A stretch of 64,000 bases of DNA from Symbiodinium natans. Its lineage: Eukaryota > Sar > Dinophyceae > Suessiales > Symbiodiniaceae. The notes under the pieces are model-generated. The model was not told where the DNA came from. It searched no databases and saw only the letters and a list, made by a program, of their open reading frames with translations. A program made the translations under genes and the position numbers. The stretch covers positions 327,001 through 391,000 of the forward strand of contig CAJNDS010002479.1 in the NCBI GenBank assembly GCA_905221605.1, written 5' to 3'. Below, in pieces: positions 20,601 to 31,882 of this stretch (the stretch's first letter is position 1; the number at the start of each line of letters is the position of its first letter).

Positions 20601-23600
20601 TAGCATCTAGCAGCTATGTGTTGGCACGCAATGGTTGTTGCATCCATCAACGGGAGCGGTCAGTCGAAATTTTTCACTGCGTGCTTCTGTAGGGAGCACG
20701 TTGATTCGGCTTGACATGTCTTCCAGGAGTGTGTGATCGGAAAAAAGGGCTGCCCTCACACTCATACTCTCATGCATGGGCTAGCATCTAGCAGCTATGT
20801 GACACCTGAATTGGACAGGAGTTTCCAGGATCTCGGGGAAATCCACAAGCATCTGGGGAACAAGCTGGTAGGTGCAAGGGAGATGTCAAGCGTTAGCTTG
20901 CTTAATGTGGAACTAACAACGAATGGCACACGGCACAACATGCTGCGAGAGCTTGCGAGCCCGTCGCATCTCTGACGAATAGTGCGAATGAGTGTGCACA
21001 CATTACGCACCGTGCACGTTTCCGAGCATGCTGCCCCCAGCTGCCCGGATGCTTCGGAGACCAGCAAAAGTCCTTAATCCCATCATTCTGGGCCTGCAGG
21101 GACGGCGCACTTGCTTGCCCCAAGGGCTCGCCCCCGTTCCAAGTGAAACTGGTGAGCGCCTACATCGAGCACTGTAGCCAATCAAAAGAAACAGAAATTG
21201 CGGAGATGGCTGGTTCCGGCTCCCGCCTCTTTCAACACCACGCATGTGTATCCCGTCAAGCGCCGGTTCCACATGAAACTGGTGAGCGTCCACATCCAGC
21301 CAAAAGGCTCCGCCCCCCGTGGTTTTTAGCAAAACACATTGGCATGCCGTCTACTCGCAGATGGCCTGCTTTGTCCACCATTCGCGTCCCTGAGCATGAT
21401 GCAGTGCCTTGCAGGTCTGCATGGAGGGCCGCACTCGCCCCAATGTTGCGTGTTCGTCCCAGACCAGAATGGCGAGCCACATCGAGCAACGAAGCCGGCG
21501 AAAAGAGACACAAATCGAAAAGATCACTGGCTTAGGCCCCCGCCTGTGTCAAATCCCTGCATTCGCACCGTGCACGTAAAGATCATGCCCCGCCCAGCTG
21601 CCCGGATGCTTCGGAGACCAGCAAAAGTCCTTAAGCCCATCATTCTGGGCCTGCAGGGAGGGCGCACTTGCCCCAAGGGCACGTGCCCGTTCCAGATGAA
21701 ACTGGTGAGCGCCCACATCGAGCAACGGAGCCAGTCAAAAGAAACAGAAATTGCAGAGGTCACCGGCTCCGGCCACATTTTTCAACAAAAGCACATTCGC
21801 ATCCCGTCGACTCGCAGATGGCCCGGTGGAATGCGGGCGTGGGTGCCTTGTGCACCATTGACATCCCTTAGCATGTCGGTCTGCGGGTCTGCAACGAGGG
21901 CCGCACTCGCGCCAATATTGCGCGTGCGTCCCAGACCAGATTGGTGAGCCACATGGAGCAACGAAACCAGCCAGGGGTACGTGTGAGGCGCGGACTTGCG
22001 AACAAAACGCTTGATGTGATCGGCTTGACAAAAGTTGGACAGAGCTCCCACTTCTCTGAATTCCAGAGAGATCTGCACGTTGACTCCGGGATGGCCATTG
22101 CGCCCTGTGGCTCTACACAGTGCACACGGTGTGGCTGATCTTGCGGTGCACATGCTGTGCGAGCTTCACGGAAAAGAGCTCGCTGAGTAGCCTAGACTTG
22201 CAGCTTGGAAAACGTTGAGGCTGCAACGGCGAGCTCCCCACACCCCAAACCCCAAACCCCAAGCCCTGACGGCCCTGGCCCTTAGCCCTATAAGGCTTCA
22301 CCCAGCTTCCAATGGTTATGTCGCCTGGAGTCTTTGGCGGGAGACCTGGAACAAGTTACGGCCAGGCTCTCCGCACTTTCTTTAATTTTGCTTGAGGCAA
22401 TTTCTATGATTCTATGTTGGACGCTGGCTGGCTTTGGCCGCCCAATGGCGAACCGTCAGAAAGCCTTCCAGGCACGCACACTCTGCATGCTCCACGTGCA
22501 GTGATAGCTCGAGGAGCCACAAGCATCAGAATGTTGGCGCGTAATGGTTGCTGCATCCATCAACGGGAGTCCGTCGGGGTTCTCACTTCTCATTGCGTGC
22601 TTCTGTAGGGAGCACGTTGATTCGGCTTGAAGCGGCCGCCCTGGCACTCATGCTCCCATGCTTGGGCTAGCATCTAGCAGCTATGTGACACCTGAATAAA
22701 CGAGAGGTAGTGAGAAATAAGCAGACCGTACTGTATGCTCAAGAGCGTTTCAGAAGGCCTGAGAGTAGATAGGACCTGTTGGCTAGCCGCCACCGCGCAG
22801 TCGGCGAATGGTTGCTGCATCCATCAACGGGAGTGGTCAGTCGGGGTTCTCACTGCGTGCTTCTGTAGGGAGCACGTTGTTTCGGCTTGACATGCCTTCA
22901 ATCGGTTCAAGGATCCTTGATCGGGAAAAAGCGGCCGCCCTGGCACGTATGCTCTCATGCTTGGGCCATCTAGCAGCTATGTGACACCTACATTAGCCAG
23001 GAAGAAGCTGGTAGGTGCAGGGGAGATGTCAAGCGTTAGCTTGCTTAATGTGGAACTAGCAACGAATGGCAGACGGCAGCATGCTGCGAGAGCTTGCGAG
23101 TCCGTCGCATCTCTCACGAAGAGTGCAAATGAGTGTGTACATAGTATGCACTGTCGCCGCCGATGAGCACTGAGCATGCCGCCCCCAGCTGCCCGGATGC
23201 TTCGGAGATTAGCAAGGAAAGTGTTCTCTCCTCTGCATCCCTGAGAGTCGGAACCAGCAGGCCGCAGTTGCGTCTGCATGCCCTTCTTTATGTCTTCCGC
23301 TGCCAGACGACAGCAGGCCAGAGGCGAAAGCGTGCTCTCAACCTGGGTTCCTGTCATCAGCTGCACCTTCGGCTGTTTTGATGAGTTGCAGCAGAGACAA
23401 GGGCATACGTCACAGGGATGTCCAATTTTCCAATCTTTCTTAGCCTCAGCAGTCAAGATCTTCGCATCGCCCCCTGCCGCCTCCCGCTGATCACGTGCAC
23501 GTGCCCTCGGGGCCCTAAAGCCTTAACTCTATAAGACTATAAGTCCTAGGACCTACGGCCTAAAGGGCCCCAATCCTAAAGCTTGGACCTGGAGACCAGA

Positions 23601-24540
23601 ATCAGTGTGGCTTGTCTGCTTGGCAGGTGGCAAAAAAGAGACCAGAATCCGTAAGATGCAAGCCCTGCGGTTTGCCACTACGCATTGAACTTTCAACCCT
23701 AAACCCGAGAGTAGGCTTTCTGCTGAGTCTAGTGACGAGTGGCACCAACGAGACGGTTTTCCAGTCGAGTTGACACGAACTTGAAACCCAGACCGTGGTG
23801 AGGCCGCTGTCTGACTTCCTGTCTCTGACCTTAGCAAGGCGCCATTATCCGAAGCGGCGTTAAGAGCCGTTAAGGGCAGCTGAGACATGCTCAGGTTGAT
23901 ATAACTCGCAGTGCCAAAGCACAAGCACCGCTAAACATGCACGGCGCGGCTTGAAAATCTCGGGTCCTGCTAAAAAAACCCGAAAGCATCCTCGTCGTCC
24001 ATACACAGCTCCAGGCCACGACACGGCTTGACATCCTCTTAGCAGTCGCCCCCGGGCGTGACAAAGAGCTCGTCATACATCAAGCCGGATGGGGAGTTCC
24101 TCGATGCTCTGCAGAGGCCCAGAAGCACTTGAGAGCCTCCACCAATCCCCGTCGCACGACCATCGTGGGAAGCTCGTTTCTCGCGATGAAGTATCCCACT
24201 CTGGGCTAGCCAGATGAGGATCCGTGGGCTCGAAATCGAACAGGAAGAATGTCGATGCATTCGCCTGTTTCCAGATGTGAGCGGCGCGCGAAAAAGGTTC
24301 GCCTGGCGTGTACAGAACTTGTAGGCTTTAGGCTTCGGGTTGGCAGTTGGGATCGGAAGATCTGATCTGTGAACTTCTTTCACGTATGTCAGAATTGTTA
24401 AATGATGCGGGAAACCTCGCCGGAATGAGCTACGTAAATTAGGGTATAGTCCAGCGTCGTCAATCTCGCAGAGTCTGCCTTCAAGAGGTGGGAGGAGTGA
24501 GTAGATTCTTGAAGCTCTTGAAGTAGCCGAACTTAATAAC
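17688..24540. repeat. Module A, copy 2: nested repeat block
   Basis: Contains two copies of a ~2.7 kb subunit, with homologous points at 17998 and 20733, followed by a part (22300-24540) matching 2890-5100 of unit 1. The ATGCTTCGGAGACCAGC marker occurs at about 18312, 18873, 21050 and 21608, giving an inner period near 560 bp. The ~280 bp repeat recurs at 19200-19740. No gene is supported. Confidence 0.8.
20440..20801. repeat. 181 bp direct tandem duplication, unit 2 copy
   Basis: Two adjacent copies (20440-20620 and 20621-20801) correspond to 1064-1423. The first carries TTGGCATGCAATGG and the second TTGGCACGCAATGG. The matching place in unit 3 has only one copy. Confidence 0.85.
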
Positions 24541-25064
24541 AGCTTTTTTCCTGTAGAGGTGCTGAAATTTCAGGATTGAATTCCTCAAAGAACTGATTTT
24601 GAGATGCGCCTCTTAGTGATATGATATCCCCTCTTGCCTCCCTGCTGTTTCCTTCAGCATAACCGCAGACCCGGATCGTGCACCGCACCCCGTTCTCATC
24701 TCCGTTGTCTCTCGTAGCCCAAGCCTTGTGATGCACCCTGGTCCCCGAATGACATCATCGCGTGAACCGAGGGTGCAGTTCTTACTCGTGTGAGTGAGTG
24801 AGTGAGTGAGTGAGTGAGTGCGAGTGAGTGAGTGATTGAAGTGGTCCACAGTGCTACTGCGACCCACACCATCTCCTTCCCCCCCCCCTCCCACCCCCCG
24901 TCTCGCCGAAAACATCCCCACCGCTCGTTATAACATGCCACCAAGCACCCTTAGAAAGCACCACAAAGACACAGAAGCCAGACCCTCAGCTTTGGACCGA
25001 GGATCAGATCTGGGAGTATGTGCATACATGAGCGGTGACCTGGGAAGCGAGACCCCTCTTTTTT
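24541..25064. other. Unit-2-specific flank of the telomeric block, with (TGAG)n microsatellite
   Basis: Not found in units 1 or 3. It holds about eleven TGAG units at 24789-24834 and C-rich tracts near 24880-24900. Short frames are present on the minus strand (24533-24736), but none has a recognisable product, so I call no gene. Confidence 0.6.
24789..24834. repeat. (TGAG)n microsatellite
   Basis: About eleven TGAG units with one CGAG interruption. It creates the SLTHSLTH-type repeats seen in minus-strand translations. Confidence 0.95.
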
Positions 25065-26707
25065 AACCCTAAACCCCAAACCCCAAACCCTAAACCCTAT
25101 ACCCTAAACCCTAAACCCTAAACCAGACTTGGGACCCTGGAGGCCCGGGCCCGGCTCATCCTAAACCCTAAACTCTAAACCTTAAACCCTAAACCCTAAA
25201 CCCTAAACTAGACTTGGGACCCTGGAGGCCCGCGCCCGGCTCATCCTAAACCCTAAACCCTAAACCCTAAACCCTAAACTTTAAACCCTAAACCCTAAAC
25301 CCTAAACCCTAAACCCTAAACCCTAAACCCTAAACCCTAAACCCGAAACCCGAAACCCGAAACCCTAAACCCTAAACCCTAAACCCTAAACCCTAAACCC
25401 TAAACCCTAAACCCTAAACCCTAAACCCTAAACCAGACTTGGGACCCTGGAGAGCCGCGCCCGGCTCATCCTAAACCCTAAACCCTAAACCCTAAACCCT
25501 AAACCCTAAACCCTAAACCCTAAACCCTAAACCCTAAACCCTAAACCAGACTTGGGACCCTGGAGGCCCGGGCCCGGCTCATCCTAAACCCTAAACCCTA
25601 AACCCTAAACCCTAAACCCTAAACCCTAAACCCTAAACCCCAAACCCTAAACCCTAAACTCTAAACTAGACTTAAATAAAAAAACCCAACCTTTCTGGTT
25701 GTGGTGGCTCCAACTTCAATACACGCCGCCGCGACATATGCCGCCCCTGGGTGTGTGGGGCGCCATCTCCGCATGAAATCTACTGCCGCGGCGCGGCGAG
25801 AAGCCCTAAACCCTAAACCCTAAACCCTAAACCCTAAACCCTAAACCCTAAACCCTAAACCCGACTTGGGACCCTGGACGCCCGGGCCCGGCTCATCCTA
25901 AACCCTAAACCCTAAACCCTAAACCCTAAACCCGAAACCCGAAACCCTAAACCCTAAACCCTAAACCCTAAACCCTAAACCCTAAACCCTAAACCAGACT
26001 TGGGACCCTGGAGAGCCGCGCCCGGCTCATCCTAAACCCTAAACCCTAAACCCTAAACCCTAAACCCTAAACCCTAAACCCTAAACCCTAAACCCTAAAC
26101 CCTAAACCAGACTTGGGACCCTGGAGGCCCGGGCCCGGCTCATCCTAAACCCTAAACCCTAAACCCTAAACCCTAAACCCTAAACCCTAAACCCTAAACC
26201 CCAAACCCTAAACCCTAAACTCTAAACTAGACTTAAATAAAAAAACCCAACCTTTCTGGTTGTGGTGGCTCCAACTTCAATACACGCCGCCGCGACATAT
26301 GCCGCCCCTGGGTGTGTGGGGCGCCATCTCCGCATGAAATCTACTGCCGCGGCGCGGCGAGAAGCCCTAAACCCTAAACCCTAAACCCTAAACCCTAAAC
26401 CCTAAACCCTAAACCCTAAACCAGACTTGGGACCCTGGACGCCCGGGCCCGGCTCATCCTAAACCCTAAACCCTAAACCCTAAACCCTAAACCCGAAACC
26501 CGAAACCCTAAACCCTAAACCCTAAACCCTAAACCCTAAACCCTAAACCAGACTTGGGACCCTGGAGGCCCGGGCCCGGCTCATCCTAAACCCTAAACCC
26601 TCAACCCTAAACCCTAAACCCTAAACCCCCCTAAACCCTAAACTTTCCCTAAACCCTAAACCCTAAACCCTAAACCCTAAACCCTAAACCCTAAACCCTA
26701 AACCCTC
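25065..26707. repeat. Interstitial telomere-repeat block with GC-rich spacers
   Basis: Over 1.6 kb of CCCTAAA, all with the C-rich strand on the plus strand, plus CCCGAAA, CTCTAAA and CCCCAAA variants. A ~35 bp spacer beginning AGACTTGGGACCCTGGAGG and containing GGCCCGGGCCC interrupts it nine times in this block and twice more at 27353 and 27630. A second spacer of about 140 bp, beginning CTAGACTTAAATAAA and ending GGCGCGGCGAGAAG, occurs at 25665-25803 and 26226-26364. Confidence 0.95.
25434..26548. repeat. 561 bp higher-order repeat inside the telomeric block
   Basis: Two copies (25434-25994 and 25995-26548), each made of telomere runs, GC-rich spacers and the ~140 bp spacer in the same order. 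Homologous points are offset by exactly 561 bp at 25434/25995 and 25665/26226. Confidence 0.9.
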
Positions 26708-26734
26708 TCTACCATATATATTTAAACCTCAATT

Positions 26735-27010
26735 GTATTTTCAAAATTTGGCCGCTTTATTTTCAGAATTTGGCCGCTTTATTTTCAGAATTTGGCCGCT
26801 TTATTTTCAGAATGAGCCAAAATCAGGCCAAAGGCTAATTGAATTTCAGAATTTGGCCGCTTTATTTTCAGAATTTGGCCGCTTTATTTTCAGAATTTGG
26901 CCGCTTCAGAATTTGGCCGCTTTATTTTCAGAATTTGGCCGCTTTATTTTCAGAATTTGGCCGCTTTATTTTCAGAATTTGGCCGCTTTATTTTCAGAAT
27001 TTGGCCGTTT
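26735..27010. repeat. 22 bp minisatellite (TTTGGCCGCTTTATTTTCAGAA)
   Basis: Eleven TTTGGCCG-containing units, mostly 22 bp, with one unrelated ~40 bp interruption at about 26811-26845 and one unit shortened by 8 bp. It is AT-rich against its surroundings. The long plus-strand frames here are translations of this repeat. Confidence 0.95.
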
Positions 27011-27109
27011 TTGGCTTTCTCAATGTAGTGGGATTCTCTGGGTGGGTGTGTGTTATATCCGAGCCGTAAATACAGCTTAAACCATAGAGCTGCTCGAGCC
27101 GGAGGCTGA

Positions 27110-27720
27110 ACCTAACCCTAAACCCTAAACCCTAATTAAACCCTAAAACCTAAACCCTAAACCCTAAACCCTAAACCCTAAACCCTAAACCCTAAACCCT
27201 AAACCCTAAACCTAAACCCTAAACCCTAAACCCTAAACCCTAAACCCTAAACCCTAAACCCTAAACCCTAAAAAAAACCTAAAACCCTAAACCCTAAACC
27301 CTAAACCCTAAACCCTAAACCCTAAACCCTAAACCCCCTAAACCCTAACCCAGACTTGGGACACTGGAGGCCGGGCCCGGTCATCCTAAACCTTAACCCT
27401 ACACCCTAAATCCTTAAACCCTAAACCCTAAACCCTAAACCCTAAACCCTAAACCCTAAACCCTAAACCCTAAACCCTAAACCCTAAACCCTAAACCCTA
27501 AACCCTAAACCCTAAACCCTAAACCCTAAGCCCTAAACCCTAAACCCTTAACCCTTAACCCTTAACCCTTAACCCTTAACCCTTGACCCTAAACCCTTAA
27601 CCCTTAACCCTAAACCCTAAACCCTAAACCAGACTTGGGACCCTGGAGGCCCGGGCCCGGCTCATCCTAAACCCTAAACCCTAAACACTAAACCCTAAAC
27701 CCTAAACCCTAAACCCTAAA
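27110..27720. repeat. Interstitial telomere repeats, second block
   Basis: Continues the CCCTAAA orientation of the first block. It contains a run of CCCTTAA variants at about 27545-27605 and two GC-rich spacers. Confidence 0.95.
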
Positions 27721-27831
27721 CTGGAGCGTGGCGACAGGCCCGCGGACAAGCCCGAGCCTGAGCCTGGCGAGGGCTCGGGGCCGTTGCACGCGGTGAGCGC
27801 GGCCCACGCCTAGAAGGGTTTCACCCGCTAA
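27721..27831. other. GC-rich unique segment inside the telomeric block
   Basis: About 110 bp of GC-rich non-repeat sequence (starting CTGGAGCGTGGCGACAGGCC) bounded on both sides by CCCTAAA runs. No coding or RNA identity was recognised. Confidence 0.6.
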
Positions 27832-27926
27832 GCCCTAAACCCTAAACCCTAAACCCTAAACCCTAAACCCTAAACCCTAAACCCTAAACCCTAAACCCTA
27901 AACCCTAAACCCTAAACCCTAAACCT
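27832..27926. repeat. Interstitial telomere repeats, third block
   Basis: About thirteen CCCTAAA units in the C-rich orientation, ending next to the large inverted repeat at 27941. Confidence 0.95.
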
Positions 27927-27940
27927 TACGTTTTTAATGA

Positions 27941-28076
27941 CCCCGCACTGGTGGGCGTCCTCCCCTAAGGGTCCAGGACACCCCAGCTCTGAGCCTTTCT
28001 GGGCTCCTCCCAGTTTGGGCTCCTCCCAGAAAGGGGCCTCGCCTGGACCCTTAGGGGAGGACGCACCAGTGCGGGG
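27941..28076. repeat. Near-perfect 37/35 bp inverted repeat
   Basis: The arm at 27941-27977 (starting CCCCGCACTGGTGGGCGTCC) is the reverse complement of 28042-28076 except for a 2-base deletion. The 64 bp loop itself contains TTTCTGGG...CCCAGAAA pairing. It would form a very stable hairpin. Confidence 0.9.
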
Positions 28077-28370
28077 GAGGAGCTCAAAAAGGCTCAGAAA
28101 CGGTCCAGAAAAAACCCCAAAAAAAACACAGAAATGGTCCGGGAAGAGCTCAAAAAGGCTCAGAAATCCGGGAAGAGCTCAAAAAGCCCAGAAACGGACC
28201 GGGAGGAGCTCAGAAACAGTCCGGGCTCCTCCGGACCATTTCTGGGCTCCCGGACCATTTCTTAGCCTTTTTGGGCTTCTCCCGGACCGTTTCTGAGCCT
28301 TTTTGGGACCATTTCTGGGCCTTTTTTGGGCTAGGCCCGGACCATTTCTGAGCCTTTCTGAGCTGAGGCT
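28077..28370. repeat. Inverted minisatellite (AGCTCAAAAAGGCTCAGAAA family)
   Basis: The left half repeats GGAGCTCAAAAAGGCTCAGAAA with CGGTCCGGGA linkers. The right half repeats its complement (TTTCTGAGCCTTTTTGGG with CCCGGACC). The turn is near 28225. The overlapping plus frame (27937-28296) is a product of this repeat. Confidence 0.85.
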
Positions 28371-28965
28371 ACCCCCAGCCCCAGCTTCAACCCTAACAGC
28401 GCAACTTTAAAAACATCAAAGCAAGCATCAGGGCACAAGAAAATAAATTCATAAACCACGTCACCATGCAGGCGCAAGACCAGGTGGAGCATCGACTCCT
28501 TCTGAACGTTGTAGGCTGCGAGCGCGCAGTTGTAGAGCAACTGCTGGCCTTCGAGCATCAACACTGTGTGGACGTTGTAGTCTGAGAGAGCACGGCTGTC
28601 CTCCAACTGCTTGCTTGCGAACTGCCTGCCTGCGAAGATAAGGAGTTATGCTGATCGGGAGGAATCTCCACGCCCTGACCTGCCGCAGCCCGAATCCTGA
28701 CAGGCGTGTCCAAGGCCTCCGTGGTCTCGCCTCCGGGATCGAAGTAGCGAAACGCCCCACCAAGGCATACGCGGTGCTCCTGCTTTAGCATCTTGGCTGC
28801 AAGGGTGCGAATGCCACCGGACGCCCTGACGCCGTCAACGTGGCCGGACGCCACCACATCGAAAGTGATGATCCGGCCTAGCAACGATTGCTCGCCATCA
28901 AATCCCGAATCCAGGACCAATGTCTGCACCTCTCCACGAAAAGAGTCTGGAAGTGGCTCTCCCAA
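28331..28965 (-). pseudogene. Decayed ubiquitin-like gene (polyubiquitin-derived)
   Basis: Two overlapping minus frames (28558-28965 and 28331-28606) together resemble diverged ubiquitin repeats. The upstream frame has GRIITFDVVASGHVDGVRA, close to the first half of ubiquitin (GK-ITLEVE-S--ID-VKA), and then VRIRAAAGQGVEIPPDQH, matching the helix-to-IPPDQ stretch (IPPDQ at 28651-28665). A shift near 28640 then leads to LEDSRALSDYNV in the second frame, and later to YNVQKESMLHLVLRLHGD (ending 28460), the ubiquitin C-terminus with the terminal GG changed to GD. About 40 unrelated codons follow to the stop. The frameshift, a duplicated LED/LEG segment and the loss of GG argue for a pseudogene or a very divergent ubiquitin-fold protein. 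It is absent from units 1 and 3. Confidence 0.7.
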
Positions 28966-30136
28966 ACCCCAATCCAGGTTCGGGGGTCAAGACCTCCTTG
29001 TTCACCCCCCCCCCACCGCCCCCCCGGGCTGAAGAGCAGTTGTTGAGTGAAGTCCTTGACGTTGCGCCTGGCCTTTGAAGCTGTCAATTACATGTTTTTT
29101 GCAGACATGCCAAATATAATTACTTACTAACCCAAGCCCTAAACCCTTACCCCCTACATTTGGGGTGTTGGGATGTAGGGTTTACACAGGGTGAACAAGG
29201 AGGCGCATGAGAGAGCCCTCGTTCAAAAGGGTGCAACAAGGGTGCTACATGTGGGCCGCATAGTTTTATTTAGTAGGGTTATAAGGGCCCTAAATTGGGT
29301 TACAAGTCCTAACCATTCTTTAATTAGTGTATAATTCCCTGAACTAAAAATAGTATAACAAGGGGCCGCTACTTGTGGAGTTTGGGGTAGGGCGATTGGA
29401 GCGCCTTCTTGGAGCCATGCTTGCTGTGGCGCTGCATTGGAACAGCGAGGTGAGCTGGCCCCTTGAGGTGTTGACTAGGGGGCACGGTGCGCCCGTTTTT
29501 TGGAGTTTATAAGGGTTTGGGGTTTGGGGTTTATGGTTTCGGGTCCCGAGTCCATGGCAGCTTGAGGCACGTAAGAGAGACCTCGGGCAAAAAAGGTTTC
29601 GGGTTTGGTTTAGCCCTCCCCTCCCCTCCCCTCCCCTCCCTTAACCCCCCCGCGCCCTCCCCTCCCCCCCGCCCCGCCCCTCCCCATAAAAAAAACAAAG
29701 TAAAAGACAATATAATCATCCCTATATTGCCCAGGAAGAATGCGTGTTTTTTGGGGTGTTCTTAACCAAGCAGTAGCTTCTTGATAGGGAGAGCCCCCCA
29801 ACAACTGGCTTCTTGCGGTAGGGAACTTTTTTTAAGTGAGAAAGGAAACCAACCCTAATCCCTAAACCCTCACATCTTGGGGAATGCCAGGGAAGTTCAA
29901 GGGTTCAGGGTTTTCAGGGAGCAGCTTTTTTGTTAGGGCTGTTAGGGATGTATGGATCCGGTCGTGCTCAACGATACCCATGGTGTAGACATTCCTTTGC
30001 GCATCCGACATGGTCCCGTGCAGCACCTGCGTCCGCCCTAGACCTGAACCTTAGACTTGAACTGTAGATGAGCTCGTTCTCGCCTGGTGGCAGGTGTTCG
30101 GCCGATTTGGCATGATGCTCGGCTTGTCGCTCGGAT

Positions 30137-30562
30137 TTGTGCAAAGCATCCTCACCAGGTGCCTTCGCATATGCGGAGGCTGCCGAGGCTGGTGTCTGGA
30201 TGCCAAACTACCTGAGTGTCGGGTCGATGCGCCGTCGGCCAGTCTTGCTTAGAGTCGACACCGCGAGGGTTGACCGCAACATTGCGAAAGAACTACTCGT
30301 AGCTGCGCTGGCAGCTTGCAGCGACTGCACAGTGGCTGCTGGGCAACTTCGACACTCTACCCAGTTGCCAGAATGGTCAGTCGCATTGAGCTGCGGCAGC
30401 AAGTTCACTCCAAAGTCTTTTGCGTCTGGGAGAAGCATCGGCGCTTGCAGATGCGCCGGCTGCAGGGATGGCCTTCCACGGCCTTGCCCAGCGCTCATGG
30501 CATCTGGTCTCCTTACATTTCCGGCTGTTGCAGGGCTTTCAAGACGACGTTTTCCATCCTAA
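30137..30562 (+). pseudogene. Module B conserved frame 1, unit 2 (unknown product)
   Basis: The 141-codon unit 2 copy of the frame at 6628-6987. It has one extra codon in AKELLVAAL and shares the terminal RRRFPS and stop. An overlapping frame (30316-30891, 191 codons) is the longest plus-strand frame in module B and is also partly conserved, for example SAHGIWSPYISGCCRAFKTT. I cannot decide from sequence which of the two was translated. No family is recognised. Confidence 0.35.
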
Positions 30563-31549
30563 CTTTCAAGACACCAGGTCGACGTGAACCCGCCCCTGAG
30601 GTTCGGTTTCGTGGCACTTTCCATGTTCACTGGCACTTCGACTCACTTGGCCGTCGTGGTATGCAGGCGAAGGGTCCCCCTAGTTGCATCAGCTGCATCG
30701 GTCAAGCCATGAGAATCATGAGAGCACAGAGGCGCGAAGGCGACATTCGCTGCTCTGCAAGTCGGGGCCCTGGCCGCAGTCGCAAAGGTTTCACTGTTGG
30801 TTTGCGCAGGCGAAGGGCAGGCGCTTGGCATGCGCTTAAAGTCCTGTCCCCCACTTCGTTGTTTGCCACAGTTCATCGGAACAGGTGTTAGAACTGTCAG
30901 GGGGTCGAACCAGATAGGTGTGCAGCACAGGTCCTGAATGGCACATGGAACGGCATCTTTCTGCAGCCGCTAACTAGTATAGGCCAGTAGACTCTGGGAT
31001 ATTCTTGGAGTATTTGTCTTGATGGGTACGCTTGCTGCATTTTGGAGTGCCACACGATGCTGTTGGATTCCTTTCAATGTTCCCATGGTCTTGACCTTGA
31101 ACCCCACGCCATACCATGTTGCGGCGTTGCCTGAAGCAATTTCGCAGTACATCACACGTCCCAATGTAGGGGAGGGGGGTTGGGAACCCCCTAAGTCCGC
31201 ACAGAAGTGGTTGGGGCTTGCAGGGTGTGAGGCGTTGGGGTTTACTATGCTCAATCACGGGCCGCCCCAAGCACAGAGCGCACTAAGGGTTGGGCTTTGA
31301 GGGCATTTGCTCAGAAAGGGAGATCATTGAGCACATCCCTGATAAGCCCGGACCCCTAACCTGGTTGCTTAGTTTGTGTGTTTCTGGATTTGCCGAGCTT
31401 GGGACCCCACCATTCTTGTGCCTAAATGGTTCTAAAGTGCATGACTTGGGGTGCGCGCTGCACCCCCTTTTTTTCCGACTCCTGAATAGGCATAGAATTG
31501 CTTCATGTTCACTCAGGGCTAAAGTGAATGACGGACGCAGGGTCCCGTT

Positions 31550-31882
31550 TTGTGGTGGCGTGACCTCATGCGAAGGGCCCTGCTGCACGGCGCTTGTCCT
31601 TTTTTTGAGAAGCAGATGTCAACTGGGCCCATTCACATCGCAGATCGCCCTCAGGGCTGTTTCGGGTGTCCGTTGCGTGTCCCTACTCAGACAACCAGCT
31701 CTGACATGCTCGAGGCACGTCGTAGCGCGGTTTGTGTTGTGAAGGCCACACAGAGGATCTGCCACCCTCACGGTGCTGCGGCAGACGGCCTGGCTGCAGG
31801 TGTGCGCCGGCGTCTCGTGCGTGAGTGGCGAGGCAGGGCTTTATGTGAGGCATGCTTCTTCGGCGACTGCCCATGTCTGTGA
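31550..31882 (+). pseudogene. Module B conserved frame 2, unit 2 (unknown product)
   Basis: The 110-codon unit 2 copy, sharing GPIHIADRPQGCFGCPLRVP and the C-terminal CFGDCxCL stop with unit 1. Compared with unit 1 it lacks eight codons without breaking frame. A second frame (31290-31742) overlaps it. Function is unknown. Confidence 0.3.

Noticed and set aside
26733-27080. 115-codon plus frame rich in IFRIWPLYFQN
   Set aside because: It is a direct translation of the 22 bp minisatellite.
25065-27926. A true chromosome end
   Set aside because: The runs are degenerate, interrupted, and flanked on both sides by unit 2 sequence, so they are internal in this assembly.
27937-28296. 119-codon plus frame rich in Pro/Ser/Lys
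   Set aside because: It is produced by the inverted minisatellite and large hairpin, with no conservation in other units.
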